From: Citromicrobium bathyomarinum
GTDB lineage: Bacteria > Pseudomonadota > Alphaproteobacteria > Sphingomonadales > Sphingomonadaceae
DNA length: 64,000 nucleotides
Assembly (NCBI GenBank): GCA_001306305.2
Contig: CP155577.1
Span: 2,649,501 to 2,713,500, forward strand
Direction of reading: 5' to 3'
Shown here in pieces: positions 30,200 to 38,346 of this stretch (positions are counted from its first letter, which is position 1; each line of letters begins with the position of its first letter). The notes beneath the pieces are model-generated. The model did no database searches. It saw only the letters and a program-made list of their open reading frames with translations, and had not been told where the DNA came from. The position numbers and the translations under genes were made by a program.

Positions 30200-32079
30200 A
30201 AGAGCTGCTGAGCGAAAGGGGCGAGGTCGAAACTGCGCCACGCGGGGCGTTGCACACGTTCGCCCTCCTCCTCGCGATCCCGCTTTTCATCGGCGCGCTG
30301 ACCACGCTGATCCAGCTGCTGGCGATCAATCCCTATCCCGAAATGACGCGGGGCGAGCGCCTCGACAGCGCCGAAATGTGCCTTCAGCACGCGGACGCGC
30401 AGGAGCCCGACTGTCAGGATTTTACGCCCGTCACGCTCCCCCATGTCACCACGCTGGAGCGCGATACGACGGTGGTGGGTGCCCACTATCGACTCACCTT
30501 CGACAGGCCTGCCAGCGAAGACCTGCAGGCCTTCGTCGCCCCGCGGGTGACCGATCATGCGCGGATCGAAGTCAACGGCATCAGGATGTCGCCCAACTCC
30601 GAGCCGGATGGCCCGCTGTGGCACGACTGGAACAGGCCGATTTACGGTGCTCTGCCGGAGCCGGTGCTGCGCCCAGGGAGCAACCGGATCGACATTACCC
30701 TGACGCAATCGGATATCGGCCGACTGGCGCTCTACCCCGTCTATGTCGGGGAAGCGGACGCGATCCGGCTGACCTGGCTGAGCCGCTTCGCCTTCAGGAC
30801 CGGCATGGTCCGCATGAACATCGGTCTGGCCGCCATTCTCGGGGGCGCGTTCTTCGCACTCTGGCGAATGAACCGCCGGGGACAGGGGTTGGGCTGGCTC
30901 CCCCTGGCAATGGCGGGCGCGACCATTTTCGGCTGGCAACTCGCCTACCCCAACATGACCCCGCCGGGGCTTTGGTGGAGATTTGCCTCGATCCTGTCGA
31001 TGCACGGGACCGCCTATTGCCTCTACATGTTCCTGCGCGACTTCTTTCAGGAACGCTCGAGGCTGGCGTTCATGGCGGTGCACGGCACCATGGCCGTCGG
31101 TCTGGCGATCCTGCTTGCAGGGCAGCCGGTTGCCGGGATCAGCGCCACCGGCGCGAGTTTCATCGGCGTCGCGATCGCGATAATCTGCATTCTCTGGATC
31201 CTGATAACGACGCCGCTCATCGCGCGCGCAGACCGGATCGCGCTGGTCCTGCTGTTCGGCCTCTCGGCAAGTTGCGCGGTGACCGCCTGGCTCGACTCCT
31301 TCCTGGTCCGTCAGGTCGTCCGGCTGCCGCTGGGTCAGGTCGCAGTGACGCTCCTGTTCGCCGGGATCAGCTGGACGCTGGTGCAATGGCTGGTCGAGAT
31401 CAAACGCCAGCGCGACCGGCTCAGCGAGTCGCTGAGGGATCAGGTGCGCGCCAAGTCGGCCGAGCTGGACGAGATGTATCGTGCGCTTGGCCGGCAGAAG
31501 GAAAAGCAGGTCGTTGCCCAGGAACGCCAGCGGATCATGCTCGATCTGCATGACGGGATCGGCGGGCAACTGGTCAACACGCTCGCCTATCTCGAGAATT
31601 CCGGAAGGGACGATCCCGTGCTGCGCAACGCGCTGGAGGATGCGCTGGGCGACATGGCGCTGATGATCGACAGCCTCCACTCAGACTTGGAGATATCCGC
31701 CGCGCTGGGGATGATCCGCAACCGGCTGGAACCGCTGCTCGATCGGCACCATGCCCGCTTCGAATGGAAGGTCGAAGGCGATCCCCGGTTCGACGTTCCG
31801 ACCCGCTCCAACGTCCTCGGGATGATGCGTATCGTGCAGGAAGCGATCACCAATGCGGTCAAGCACTCGGGGGCCGACGTCATCACGGTGCAGACCGGCG
31901 AGCGGGATATCTGGATCACCGACAATGGCCAGGGCTTCGATCCGGACGTCGAGGCCGATCGCCACCCCTCCGAAAACGGGCTGGGCCTGAAAGGCATGCG
32001 GCAGCGGTCCTCAGACATCGGTATTTCGCTGGAAATCGACACCTCGGACAAGGGCACATCGGTCCACCTGTTCTGGTGA
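30196..32079 (+). CDS. Membrane sensor histidine kinase (NarX/DesK class)
   Basis: A 627-residue partner kinase for the preceding regulator. The layout is an N-terminal membrane helix (about 22-45), a periplasmic beta-rich sensor of about 140 residues (with two Cys that could pair), then about seven membrane helices (about 200-395), resembling 7TMR-DISM sensors. A coiled-coil, a HisKA_3 dimerisation box with phospho-acceptor His452 (LDLHDGIGGQLVN), and a HATPase domain (EAITNAVKHS, DNGQGFD, GLGLKGMRQR) follow. The start is TTG 30196 overlapping the regulator stop; no ATG precedes the first membrane helix. The sensed signal is unknown. Confidence 0.9.
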   Translation: MKELLSERGEVETAPRGALHTFALLLAIPLFIGALTTLIQLLAINPYPEMTRGERLDSAEMCLQHADAQEPDCQDFTPVTLPHVTTLERDTTVVGAHYRLTFDRPASEDLQAFVAPRVTDHARIEVNGIRMSPNSEPDGPLWHDWNRPIYGALPEPVLRPGSNRIDITLTQSDIGRLALYPVYVGEADAIRLTWLSRFAFRTGMVRMNIGLAAILGGAFFALWRMNRRGQGLGWLPLAMAGATIFGWQLAYPNMTPPGLWWRFASILSMHGTAYCLYMFLRDFFQERSRLAFMAVHGTMAVGLAILLAGQPVAGISATGASFIGVAIAIICILWILITTPLIARADRIALVLLFGLSASCAVTAWLDSFLVRQVVRLPLGQVAVTLLFAGISWTLVQWLVEIKRQRDRLSESLRDQVRAKSAELDEMYRALGRQKEKQVVAQERQRIMLDLHDGIGGQLVNTLAYLENSGRDDPVLRNALEDALGDMALMIDSLHSDLEISAALGMIRNRLEPLLDRHHARFEWKVEGDPRFDVPTRSNVLGMMRIVQEAITNAVKHSGADVITVQTGERDIWITDNGQGFDPDVEADRHPSENGLGLKGMRQRSSDIGISLEIDTSDKGTSVHLFW

Positions 32080-32172
32080 TTGCCGGTTGTCGATGAGCCC
32101 CTGGGCACGGCGCATCCGCGCGATATCCACCGGCAGAGTGCGATCAGCAAACAGAACTGTCGCTAGGCTGAG

Positions 32173-32262
<90 letters not shown>

Positions 32263-32443
32263 GCAAAAAAGGGGTGCACGGCAGCGCAGGCAATGCGCGT
32301 GCCGGAGGGCCGGGAGGGCGCAGCTAGCCTAATGCGCGGGCGCTGCCAAGCCCCTCTTGCTACGCACCTGTATGAAGCCCGATTCTCGCCCGGCGCACCG
32401 CTGCCCATTGTGCCGCGCCCCCCGGACATCTATCTTGTCACGA

Positions 32444-32824
32444 ATGCCGCTTTCGCAGTTCTTTTCCCACCAGGCCGGCCGCCAGATCGAAGTGCCGTTC
32501 AAGCGCCAGGCGCGCTTTGGCGTCGGCGACGTGGTGCGCCACAAAATGTTCGATTTCCGGGGCGTGGTGTTCGACATCGACCCAACCTTCGCCAACAGCG
32601 AGGAATGGTACGAGGCGATTCCCGAACAGATTCGCCCCGAACGCGATCAGCCGTACTACCACCTCTTCGCCGAGAGCGACGATGCGTATTACGTCGCCTA
32701 TGTCAGCCAGCAGAACCTTGTCGGCGATGGAACGGGCGGCCCGGTCGACCATCCCAATATCGACGAGATGTTCGATGAATTCGCCGACGGCCGATACCAG
32801 ATGCGCCGGGGCATGACCCACTGA
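32444..32824 (+). CDS. hspQ: Heat-shock protein HspQ
   Basis: A 126-residue protein of the HspQ family, a haemimethylated-DNA-binding-like beta-barrel that in enterobacteria acts as a Lon specificity factor. Signatures are FGVGDVVRHKMFDFRGVVFDIDP, NSEEWYEAIPEQIRP, PYYHLFAE and VAYVSQQNLV. The ATG at 32444 gives a short N-terminal extension before the domain; no clear ribosome site is seen, and ATG 32372 is possible. It stands alone, converging on the ABC permease. The 181-bp gap before it shows nothing else. Confidence 0.9.
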   Translation: MPLSQFFSHQAGRQIEVPFKRQARFGVGDVVRHKMFDFRGVVFDIDPTFANSEEWYEAIPEQIRPERDQPYYHLFAESDDAYYVAYVSQQNLVGDGTGGPVDHPNIDEMFDEFADGRYQMRRGMTH

Positions 32825-32833
32825 GGCTGGAGC

Positions 32834-32855
32834 GCCGGAGGATCAGCCCTCCGGC
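32834..32855. terminator. Hairpin between hspQ and the ABC permease gene
   Basis: Perfect 8-bp inverted repeat GCCGGAGG/CCTCCGGC with a 6-nt loop, 10 bp after the hspQ stop and between convergent genes. No long T-run follows. Confidence 0.5.
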
Positions 32856-32886
32856 CCGCCTTCCTTCAGCCGGATCGCGCGACCGG

Positions 32887-33768
32887 CTACTGCCGGATCT
32901 TCCACCCCGACTTGAGCAGCGCGAAGGTCGCCAGCGCGAGCACCGCGTTGAGCACGAGCAGACCGCCCGCCGCCATCCACACATCGCCAGCCGTACCGCC
33001 GCCAATGTCGGTCTGCCCGATAAAGCCATAGCGGAAGCCCGAGATCACGTAGAAGAACGGGTTGAAGTGGCTGATCGTATAGAACGGCTCATGCAGCCGA
33101 TCGAGCGTGTAGAACGTGCCCGACAGCAGGCTGAGCGGGGCGACCACGAAATTGGTCACCGCAGCGTTATGATCGAACTTCTCCGCCCAGATCGACGCCA
33201 TCAGGCCGAAGAACCCGAGCATCAGCGCTCCCATCAGCCCGAACCAGACGATCGCCCAGGCGTGCGACAGCATCAGCTTCGCGCCGGGATAGATGAACAC
33301 CGCCAGCGCCACCGCGCAGCCGACCAGCACCGCACGGGTTACCGCCGCACCGACGATCCCGGCCAGCAGCTCGCCATGCGAAAGCGGCGGCATCAGCAGG
33401 TCGATGATGGTCCCCTGGATTTTGCCCGACAGGAAGCTGAAGCTAGAATTGGCGAAGCTGTTCTGCATCATCGCCATCACGATCAGGCCCGGCGCAAGGA
33501 AGCTCTCGAACGGCACGCCCAGGATCTCGCGACCGCCCCGCCCCAGCGCGACGGAGAAGATCACCAGGAACAGCAGCGTGGTGAAGGCCGGTGCCCACAC
33601 GGTCTGCGTCTGCACCTTGAAGAAGCGCCGCACCTCTTTGAGATACAGGCTCCACAGGCCGATCGTGTTTATCCCGTGGATCTTCGGCTCGCCCCATCCG
33701 GGCAAATTGTCGGGCGCCGCGCGGGCTGCGGCGAGGCTCTGTTGTGCGGGCGGTGCTTGATCGCTCAT
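32887..33768 (-). CDS. ABC-2 type transporter permease
   Basis: A 293-residue inner-membrane permease of the ABC-2 family, as in drug, polysaccharide or lipid exporters (NodJ/YadH-like). Six hydrophobic helices are visible: FTTLLFLVIFSVAL, FLAPGLIVMAMM, the GIVGAAVTRAVLVGCAVAL stretch, AIVWFGLMGALMLGFFGLMA, the LSLLSGTFYTLDRLHEPF region and LLVLNAVLALATFALL. The EVRRFFKVQTQTVWAP opening and the FNPFFYVISGFRYGFIG block are family signatures. No ATPase gene is next to it, so its partner must be elsewhere. ATG 33768 is the natural start. It is divergent from gcrA with a 91-bp gap. Confidence 0.9.
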   Translation of the reverse strand: MSDQAPPAQQSLAAARAAPDNLPGWGEPKIHGINTIGLWSLYLKEVRRFFKVQTQTVWAPAFTTLLFLVIFSVALGRGGREILGVPFESFLAPGLIVMAMMQNSFANSSFSFLSGKIQGTIIDLLMPPLSHGELLAGIVGAAVTRAVLVGCAVALAVFIYPGAKLMLSHAWAIVWFGLMGALMLGFFGLMASIWAEKFDHNAAVTNFVVAPLSLLSGTFYTLDRLHEPFYTISHFNPFFYVISGFRYGFIGQTDIGGGTAGDVWMAAGGLLVLNAVLALATFALLKSGWKIRQ

Positions 33769-33859
33769 GCTGCGCGGCCTAAGCGCTGGCGAAACGGGTG
33801 GCAACCCACGGCCCGGATACCTAAGTTGCCTGTCTGGGCACAAAGCAGATGGATTTTCG

Positions 33860-34582
33860 ATGAGTTGGACTGAAGAGCGCACCGCGACCCTCAAGCGCAT
33901 GTGGGAAGGCGGCTCTACCGCGACCGAGATCGCCAAGGAACTGGGCGAGGTTTCGCGCAATGCGGTGATCGGCAAGGCGCACCGCCTGGGGCTGAAATCG
34001 CGCCCGTCCCCGGTCAAATCCGCGGAAAAGAAGGCCCCTGCAAGCAAGGCCAAGCCTGCGCCCAAGAAGAAGGCGGCTCCCGCGCCCACACCTGCTGCAG
34101 CGCCCAAGCCTGCGGCACCAAAGCCCGCCCCCGCGGTGGCGAAGGCGCCCGCGCCCTCGCCAGCCCCCGCCCCCGCCCCCGCACCGGCGCAAGGCCCTGC
34201 GGCACCCGCAGCTTCGACAGAGCAGGCCGCGCCGCGCTCCAACATGCCGCGAGTCGTTTCGGTCGGCCCGGGCGGTTTCCTGCGGCAGGGCCCCGGCGAC
34301 CAGCAGCCGCCGATCCCGCCCGCACCGCCGCGCCGGCTGGTTCCGGCCAAGCCCGATCCGTCGATCGCGGACAAGACCAGCCTGCTCGATCTCAGCGACA
34401 AGGTGTGCCGCTGGCCGATGGGCCACCCGGGCGAACCCGATTTCCACTTCTGCGGCGAAGCGGTGAACCCCGGCTTCCCCTATTGCGTCGAGCATTGCGG
34501 CCGGGCCTATCAGGCGCAGCTGCCGCGCGGCAGCCGCCGGCCCCCGCCGCCGCTGCCCTATGGCGGCCCGCGCGTTCGCTAA
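33860..34582 (+). CDS. gcrA: GcrA cell-cycle regulator
   Basis: A 240-residue member of the GcrA family, which in Caulobacter binds sigma-70 polymerase and methylated GANTC promoters. The N-terminal helix-turn-helix is diagnostic: MSWTEERTATLKRMWEGGST, then VSRNAVIGKAHRLGL. A long Ala/Pro/Lys-rich linker (about 50-130) follows. The C-terminal sigma-binding domain has CRWPMGHPGEPDFHFCG and PYCVEHCGRAYQ with conserved Cys residues. The linker makes it longer than Caulobacter GcrA (about 173 residues). Followed by a strong terminator. Confidence 0.95.
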   Translation: MSWTEERTATLKRMWEGGSTATEIAKELGEVSRNAVIGKAHRLGLKSRPSPVKSAEKKAPASKAKPAPKKKAAPAPTPAAAPKPAAPKPAPAVAKAPAPSPAPAPAPAPAQGPAAPAASTEQAAPRSNMPRVVSVGPGGFLRQGPGDQQPPIPPAPPRRLVPAKPDPSIADKTSLLDLSDKVCRWPMGHPGEPDFHFCGEAVNPGFPYCVEHCGRAYQAQLPRGSRRPPPPLPYGGPRVR

Positions 34583-34611
34583 TGAAGGCCGCGCATTAGT
34601 ATCAGATTTCT

Positions 34612-34646
34612 ACAGCCCGGCTTTCGACCAGCGAAAGCCGGGCTGT
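34612..34646 (+). terminator. Strong terminator of gcrA
   Basis: Perfect 15-bp stem ACAGCCCGGCTTTCG/CGAAAGCCGGGCTGT with a 5-nt loop, 29 bp after the gcrA stop, followed by a short TTC. The longest perfect hairpin in the window. Confidence 0.8.
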
Positions 34647-34672
34647 TTCGCGTCGAACAGGAGGAAACACAC

Positions 34673-35203
34673 ATGGCCCTATCGCTTCATCAGGCGATCA
34701 TTCCCAACTGGCTGCAGGTGCTCGGCGCGGTCGACGGTCTGCTCGACAAGGCCGAGGGCTACGTCGCGGACGGCAAGGCAGGCGAGAAGGAGCTTCTGGA
34801 GACGCGCCTGATCGACGACATGCTGCCGCTGGCCTACCAGCTCAAAAGCTGCTGGACGCATACGCACCTCGCGCTCACGGCGGTGCACGAAGGGCACTTC
34901 TCGCCCGACATGAACCCCTACCCGGAGGATTTCGCGTCCCTGCGCGAGATGATCGCGACGGCGCGCAAAACCTGCGAGCAGGCGAGCGAGGACGAGCTTG
35001 ACCAGATCGCCGGAAACGACATGGTGTTCACCGTCGGCGACAAGTTCCGGCTCGACTTCACGGTGCAGGATTTCCTGCTCAGCTTCTCCAATCCGAACGT
35101 CTATTTCCATTCGGCGACCGCTTACGACATCCTGCGGATGCAGGGCGTGGAGATCGGGAAACGTGACTATCTGGGCGCATTGCGGATCAGGCAGCCGGGC
35201 TGA
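34673..35203 (+). CDS. DUF1993 family protein
   Basis: A 176-residue protein of the DUF1993 family, a predicted DinB-like four-helix bundle of unknown function. Seen are an N-terminal helix (LHQAIIPNWLQVLGAVDGLLDKAEGY, in two parts), the LIDDMLPLAYQ segment, a central Asp/Glu-rich helix, and the C-terminal FSNPNVYFHSATAYDILR block typical of the family. GAGGAA lies 8 bp before the ATG. It stands alone between the gcrA terminator and a convergent gene. Confidence 0.85.
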   Translation: MALSLHQAIIPNWLQVLGAVDGLLDKAEGYVADGKAGEKELLETRLIDDMLPLAYQLKSCWTHTHLALTAVHEGHFSPDMNPYPEDFASLREMIATARKTCEQASEDELDQIAGNDMVFTVGDKFRLDFTVQDFLLSFSNPNVYFHSATAYDILRMQGVEIGKRDYLGALRIRQPG

Positions 35204-35215
35204 TAGAGAACCCGC

Positions 35216-35896
35216 CTAGCGCTTTCGCGCAAACCAGATCGTGTGGCGTGGCCCCTTGTTGTTGGGCCGCGCGCGCACTTCGCGCACCTCGACCTCGAAC
35301 CCGCCATCCTTCAGCCGTGTGGTGAATTTGTGGTCGGGCGCGGCGGACCACACCGCCATGATCCCGCCGGGGTTGAGCGCATCCTTCGCCTTGGCGATGC
35401 CGGTGCGCGTGTAGAGCCGGAAATTGCTGTCGACCACGATCCCGTCGGGGCCATTGTCGACGTCGAGCAGGATCGCATCGTACTTGGGGCTAGTGCCGTC
35501 ATTGGCATCGTCGATCAGGGCCTCGACATTGCACAGGATCACCTCCCCGCGCGGATCGTCGAGGCTCTCTGCGCTCAGATGCGCAAGCGGTCCGCGCGCC
35601 CATTCGAGAATTTCGGGCACGAGCTCGGCCACGGTCACGCTGCCGCCCGCCGGCAGGTGCGCGAGCGCAGCGCGGTAGGTAAAGCCCATTCCGAATCCGC
35701 CGATCAGGATGCGCGGCTTGCTTGCCTCCAGCTCGGCCAGCGTAAGCACCGCGAGCTGTTCCTCGGAAAACTGCATCCGGGTGCCCATCAGCTCGTCCCG
35801 GCCGAGCATGATGATGAAGTCGCGCCCGTGGCTGACGAGGGTCAGCGTCTCCCCGCCGGGGATCTGGGCAGTGGCTATTGTTTCTCGTGGCAGCAT
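35216..35896 (-). CDS. Spermidine-synthase-like methyltransferase-fold protein
   Basis: A 226-residue protein with the spermidine-synthase fold. It has the SAM/dcSAM-binding glycine loop (ILIGGFGMGFTYRAAL), an acidic end of strand 2 (VTVAELVPEILEWA) and DAILLDVDNGPD, where the polyamine synthases have their catalytic Asp. The N-terminal tetramerisation hairpin is shortened, so true spermidine synthase activity is uncertain. ATG 35896 is chosen because the frame upstream lacks family similarity. It is divergent from the alcohol dehydrogenase with a 95-bp gap. Confidence 0.82.
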   Translation of the reverse strand: MLPRETIATAQIPGGETLTLVSHGRDFIIMLGRDELMGTRMQFSEEQLAVLTLAELEASKPRILIGGFGMGFTYRAALAHLPAGGSVTVAELVPEILEWARGPLAHLSAESLDDPRGEVILCNVEALIDDANDGTSPKYDAILLDVDNGPDGIVVDSNFRLYTRTGIAKAKDALNPGGIMAVWSAAPDHKFTTRLKDGGFEVEVREVRARPNNKGPRHTIWFARKR

Positions 35897-35991
35897 GGGC
35901 GTTGCGATAAACGCTACCGCGCGCGGGCGATAGGCCGGAACACGGACCCGTCGGGAAAAGTTATCGAGACAACCCCCGAAGGAGAATTCCA

Positions 35992-37095
35992 ATGACCACC
36001 ACCGCCCGCATCGCCGTCGTCTCCGACGCCGGAGCCGATTTCGCCATCGAGGAGCGCGAGATCGCCGATCCCGGCCCGCACGAGGTGTTGATCGAGCTTG
36101 TCGCGACCGGCGTGTGCCACACCGACCTCGCGGTGCAGGCGGGCGACCTGCCGACCAACTACCCCGTCGTCCTCGGCCATGAAGGCGCAGGCAAGGTCGT
36201 CGCGACAGGATCGCATGTGACCGATATCGCGAAGGGCGACCACGTCGTCCTCTCCTACGGATCGTGCGGCCATTGCCGCCCCTGCCAGGAGGGCGATCCT
36301 GCCTATTGTGCCGACTTCAACCCGCTCAACTTTTTGAACAAGCGACAGGGCGACGATGCGCCGGTGTTCGCCGACGGGCCAAACGCCGCGTTCTTCCAGC
36401 AGTCGAGCTTCGCCACTTACTCGATCGCGCACGAGCGCAACGTGGTGAAGATCGACGCTGACGTGGACATCTCGCTGCTCGGCCCGCTGGGCTGCGGCAT
36501 CCAGACCGGTGCGGGCGCTGTGATGCGGACCGCTCAGCCCAAGGCAGGATCGAGCCTGCTGGTCTCCGGCGTCGGCAGTGTCGGCATGGCGGCCGTGATG
36601 GGCGCGAAGGTAGCCGGATGCTCACCGATCATCGCGGTCGATACGAACGAGGACCGGCTGAAGATGGCGAAGGAACTGGGCGCGACCGATACGGTCCACG
36701 TGACCAAGGATACCGATGTCGCCGAACAGGTTCGCAAGATCACCGGCGAAGGCGCGGATTACGCGATCGAATGCAGCGGCAACGCGACGGCAGCACGCGG
36801 CGCGTGGGAATCGCTCGCCCAGCGCGGGACGATGGTGGTCGTCGGCGCGCCGCCCGCAGGCACGGAATATTCGTTCGACGCCAACGAACAGATTCTCTCG
36901 GGCCGCAAGATCGTCGGCTGCGTGGAGGGCGATTCCAAGGTGAAGCAGTTCATCCCGACCTTGGTCGATCTCTACCAGAAGGGGCAGTTCCCGTTCGACA
37001 GGCTGGTGAAGCGCTACCCGTTCGACAAGATCAACGAAGCGGTCGCCGACCTGCATGACGGCAAGGTGTTCAAGCCGATCCTCGAAATGGGCTGA
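35992..37095 (+). CDS. Zinc NAD-dependent alcohol dehydrogenase (aryl-alcohol type)
   Basis: A 367-residue medium-chain dehydrogenase of the benzyl/aryl-alcohol (XylB-like) group. Catalytic zinc ligands are Cys42 (GVCHTDLAVQ) and His63 (GHEGAG). Structural zinc Cys residues are 92, 95, 98 and 106. Rossmann GVGSVGMAAVMGAK follows, with Asp of AVDTNEDRL indicating NAD. The insertion around NPLNFLNKRQGDD is typical of the aryl-alcohol subgroup. A clear AAGGAG precedes the ATG. Monocistronic in appearance. Confidence 0.9.
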   Translation: MTTTARIAVVSDAGADFAIEEREIADPGPHEVLIELVATGVCHTDLAVQAGDLPTNYPVVLGHEGAGKVVATGSHVTDIAKGDHVVLSYGSCGHCRPCQEGDPAYCADFNPLNFLNKRQGDDAPVFADGPNAAFFQQSSFATYSIAHERNVVKIDADVDISLLGPLGCGIQTGAGAVMRTAQPKAGSSLLVSGVGSVGMAAVMGAKVAGCSPIIAVDTNEDRLKMAKELGATDTVHVTKDTDVAEQVRKITGEGADYAIECSGNATAARGAWESLAQRGTMVVVGAPPAGTEYSFDANEQILSGRKIVGCVEGDSKVKQFIPTLVDLYQKGQFPFDRLVKRYPFDKINEAVADLHDGKVFKPILEMG

Positions 37096-37171
37096 TCGGG
37101 CGACGGACGGCGGTTCGCAACTGGCACGGGCCGCGGGGGCAAAAGCCTTCGCGGTCCTGTGCGTATGTGCG

Positions 37172-38224
37172 TCAGGCGGCTGAGGCCACGCCGCCGAGCG
37201 GCGCGTCGATCTCCAGCCGCGCGACCGTGCCCGGGCCCACGGGCGCTGCGGCCATGGTGAAACGCCCGCCGAGCGATTGCGCCAGCGTGCGTGCGATCTT
37301 CAGCCCCAGACTTTCGGCACGCGCCAGGTCGAAGCCTTCGGGCAGCCCCACCCCGTCATCCGCCACGATCACCTCGGTGCCGCCTTCGAAGGGCGCGACC
37401 GTCACCACGATCAGCCCACCCTCGCGCGATCCGAAGCCGTGCTCGATGGCATTGTTGAGCGCTTCAGCGACGACCAGCGCGGTGGGGATCGCCTTGTCCG
37501 GCGGCAGCACGGTGTCCGCATTGGCGATGAATTCATATCCCAGCCCGGTGCGGCCGGACGCCGCGATCACATCGCGGCAGATCTGGTCGATATAGGCCGC
37601 CAGGCTCACCTGTGCGCCCGCAGGATCGTAAAGCTGGCGCTGGATGCGCCCGACGAGGCCCAGCCGCCGCGATGCCTCGTCCAGTGCCGCCCGCGCGCCC
37701 TCGTCGGTCATCCGGTTCTTCTGCAGCGAGATGAGCGAACCGACCATCTGCAGGTTGTTGCCGACGCGGTGCTGCAACTCCCTGAAAAGCACCTCGGTAT
37801 TGTCCTTCAGCGCGATGCTGCGGCAGCGCTCCGCATCGAGATCGCGATTGGCGACCTGCATCCAGTGGATCAGCGCGATGTCGACCGAAACGATGAAGAT
37901 GTAGAAGCCCAGCGCGAGCGCGGAGTTGAAGTGCAGTTCGAAACTGCCGAAAGGCGCGATGAAGAAGAACCACGCCAGCAGCCCGCACAGCACGGCGCAC
38001 ACCGTCCCCGGCCCCACTCCGAAAAAGAATGCGGTGACGATGACGGCGGGGAAAAAGGTGAGATAGGGGAAGCCGGGCGGCAGCCCGTCGCCGATGACGT
38101 ATCGGATCGCCCAAGCGGCGAAGGTCAACAGCAAGGCGACGCCATAGCCGATCCACGGGCGATTGCGCGCGAGCGGCAGACGAGAGACGAAACGGCGCGC
38201 CGCGCCGGGTGATTTCGGGTTCAT
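37172..38224 (-). CDS. HisKA_2-type membrane sensor histidine kinase
   Basis: A 350-residue kinase. Three to four membrane helices in the first 130 residues form a DUF4118/KdpD-like module (WIGYGVALLLTFAAWAIRY, FFPAVIVTAFFFGVGPGT, CGLLAWFFFIAP). The HisKA_2 dimerisation domain carries the phospho-acceptor His in FRELQHRVGNNLQMVGSLISLQ (about residue 150). The ATPase domain has EALNNAIEHGF, ADDGVGLP and GLKIARTLAQSLGG. Kinases of this class in alphaproteobacteria often feed the general stress response (PhyR) or lack a linked regulator; none is adjacent here. AGAAGA precedes the ATG at 38224. Confidence 0.88.
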   Translation of the reverse strand: MNPKSPGAARRFVSRLPLARNRPWIGYGVALLLTFAAWAIRYVIGDGLPPGFPYLTFFPAVIVTAFFFGVGPGTVCAVLCGLLAWFFFIAPFGSFELHFNSALALGFYIFIVSVDIALIHWMQVANRDLDAERCRSIALKDNTEVLFRELQHRVGNNLQMVGSLISLQKNRMTDEGARAALDEASRRLGLVGRIQRQLYDPAGAQVSLAAYIDQICRDVIAASGRTGLGYEFIANADTVLPPDKAIPTALVVAEALNNAIEHGFGSREGGLIVVTVAPFEGGTEVIVADDGVGLPEGFDLARAESLGLKIARTLAQSLGGRFTMAAAPVGPGTVARLEIDAPLGGVASAA

Positions 38225-38290
38225 CGATTCTTCTGGGACGACGTGCGACACCTCCGGCAAATGCCAGCGCTTCAAGTCGGGCGCAAAGAA

Positions 38291-38325
38291 AAAAGGCTGC
38301 GGAAGCAATGCTCCCGCAGCCTTTT
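38291..38325 (-). terminator. Terminator of pnp
   Basis: Perfect 12-bp stem AAAAGGCTGCGG/CCGCAGCCTTTT with an 11-nt loop. On the minus strand the stem runs into TTTTTTCTTT, a textbook intrinsic terminator 22 bp after the pnp stop. Confidence 0.92.
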
Positions 38326-38346
38326 CTATATTCTCTGGCGAGAGAC

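Noticed and set aside
37100-37165. GC-rich imperfect inverted repeat after the aryl-alcohol dehydrogenase gene
   Set aside because: Arms contain mismatches and a long loop with no T-run, too weak to call a terminator.
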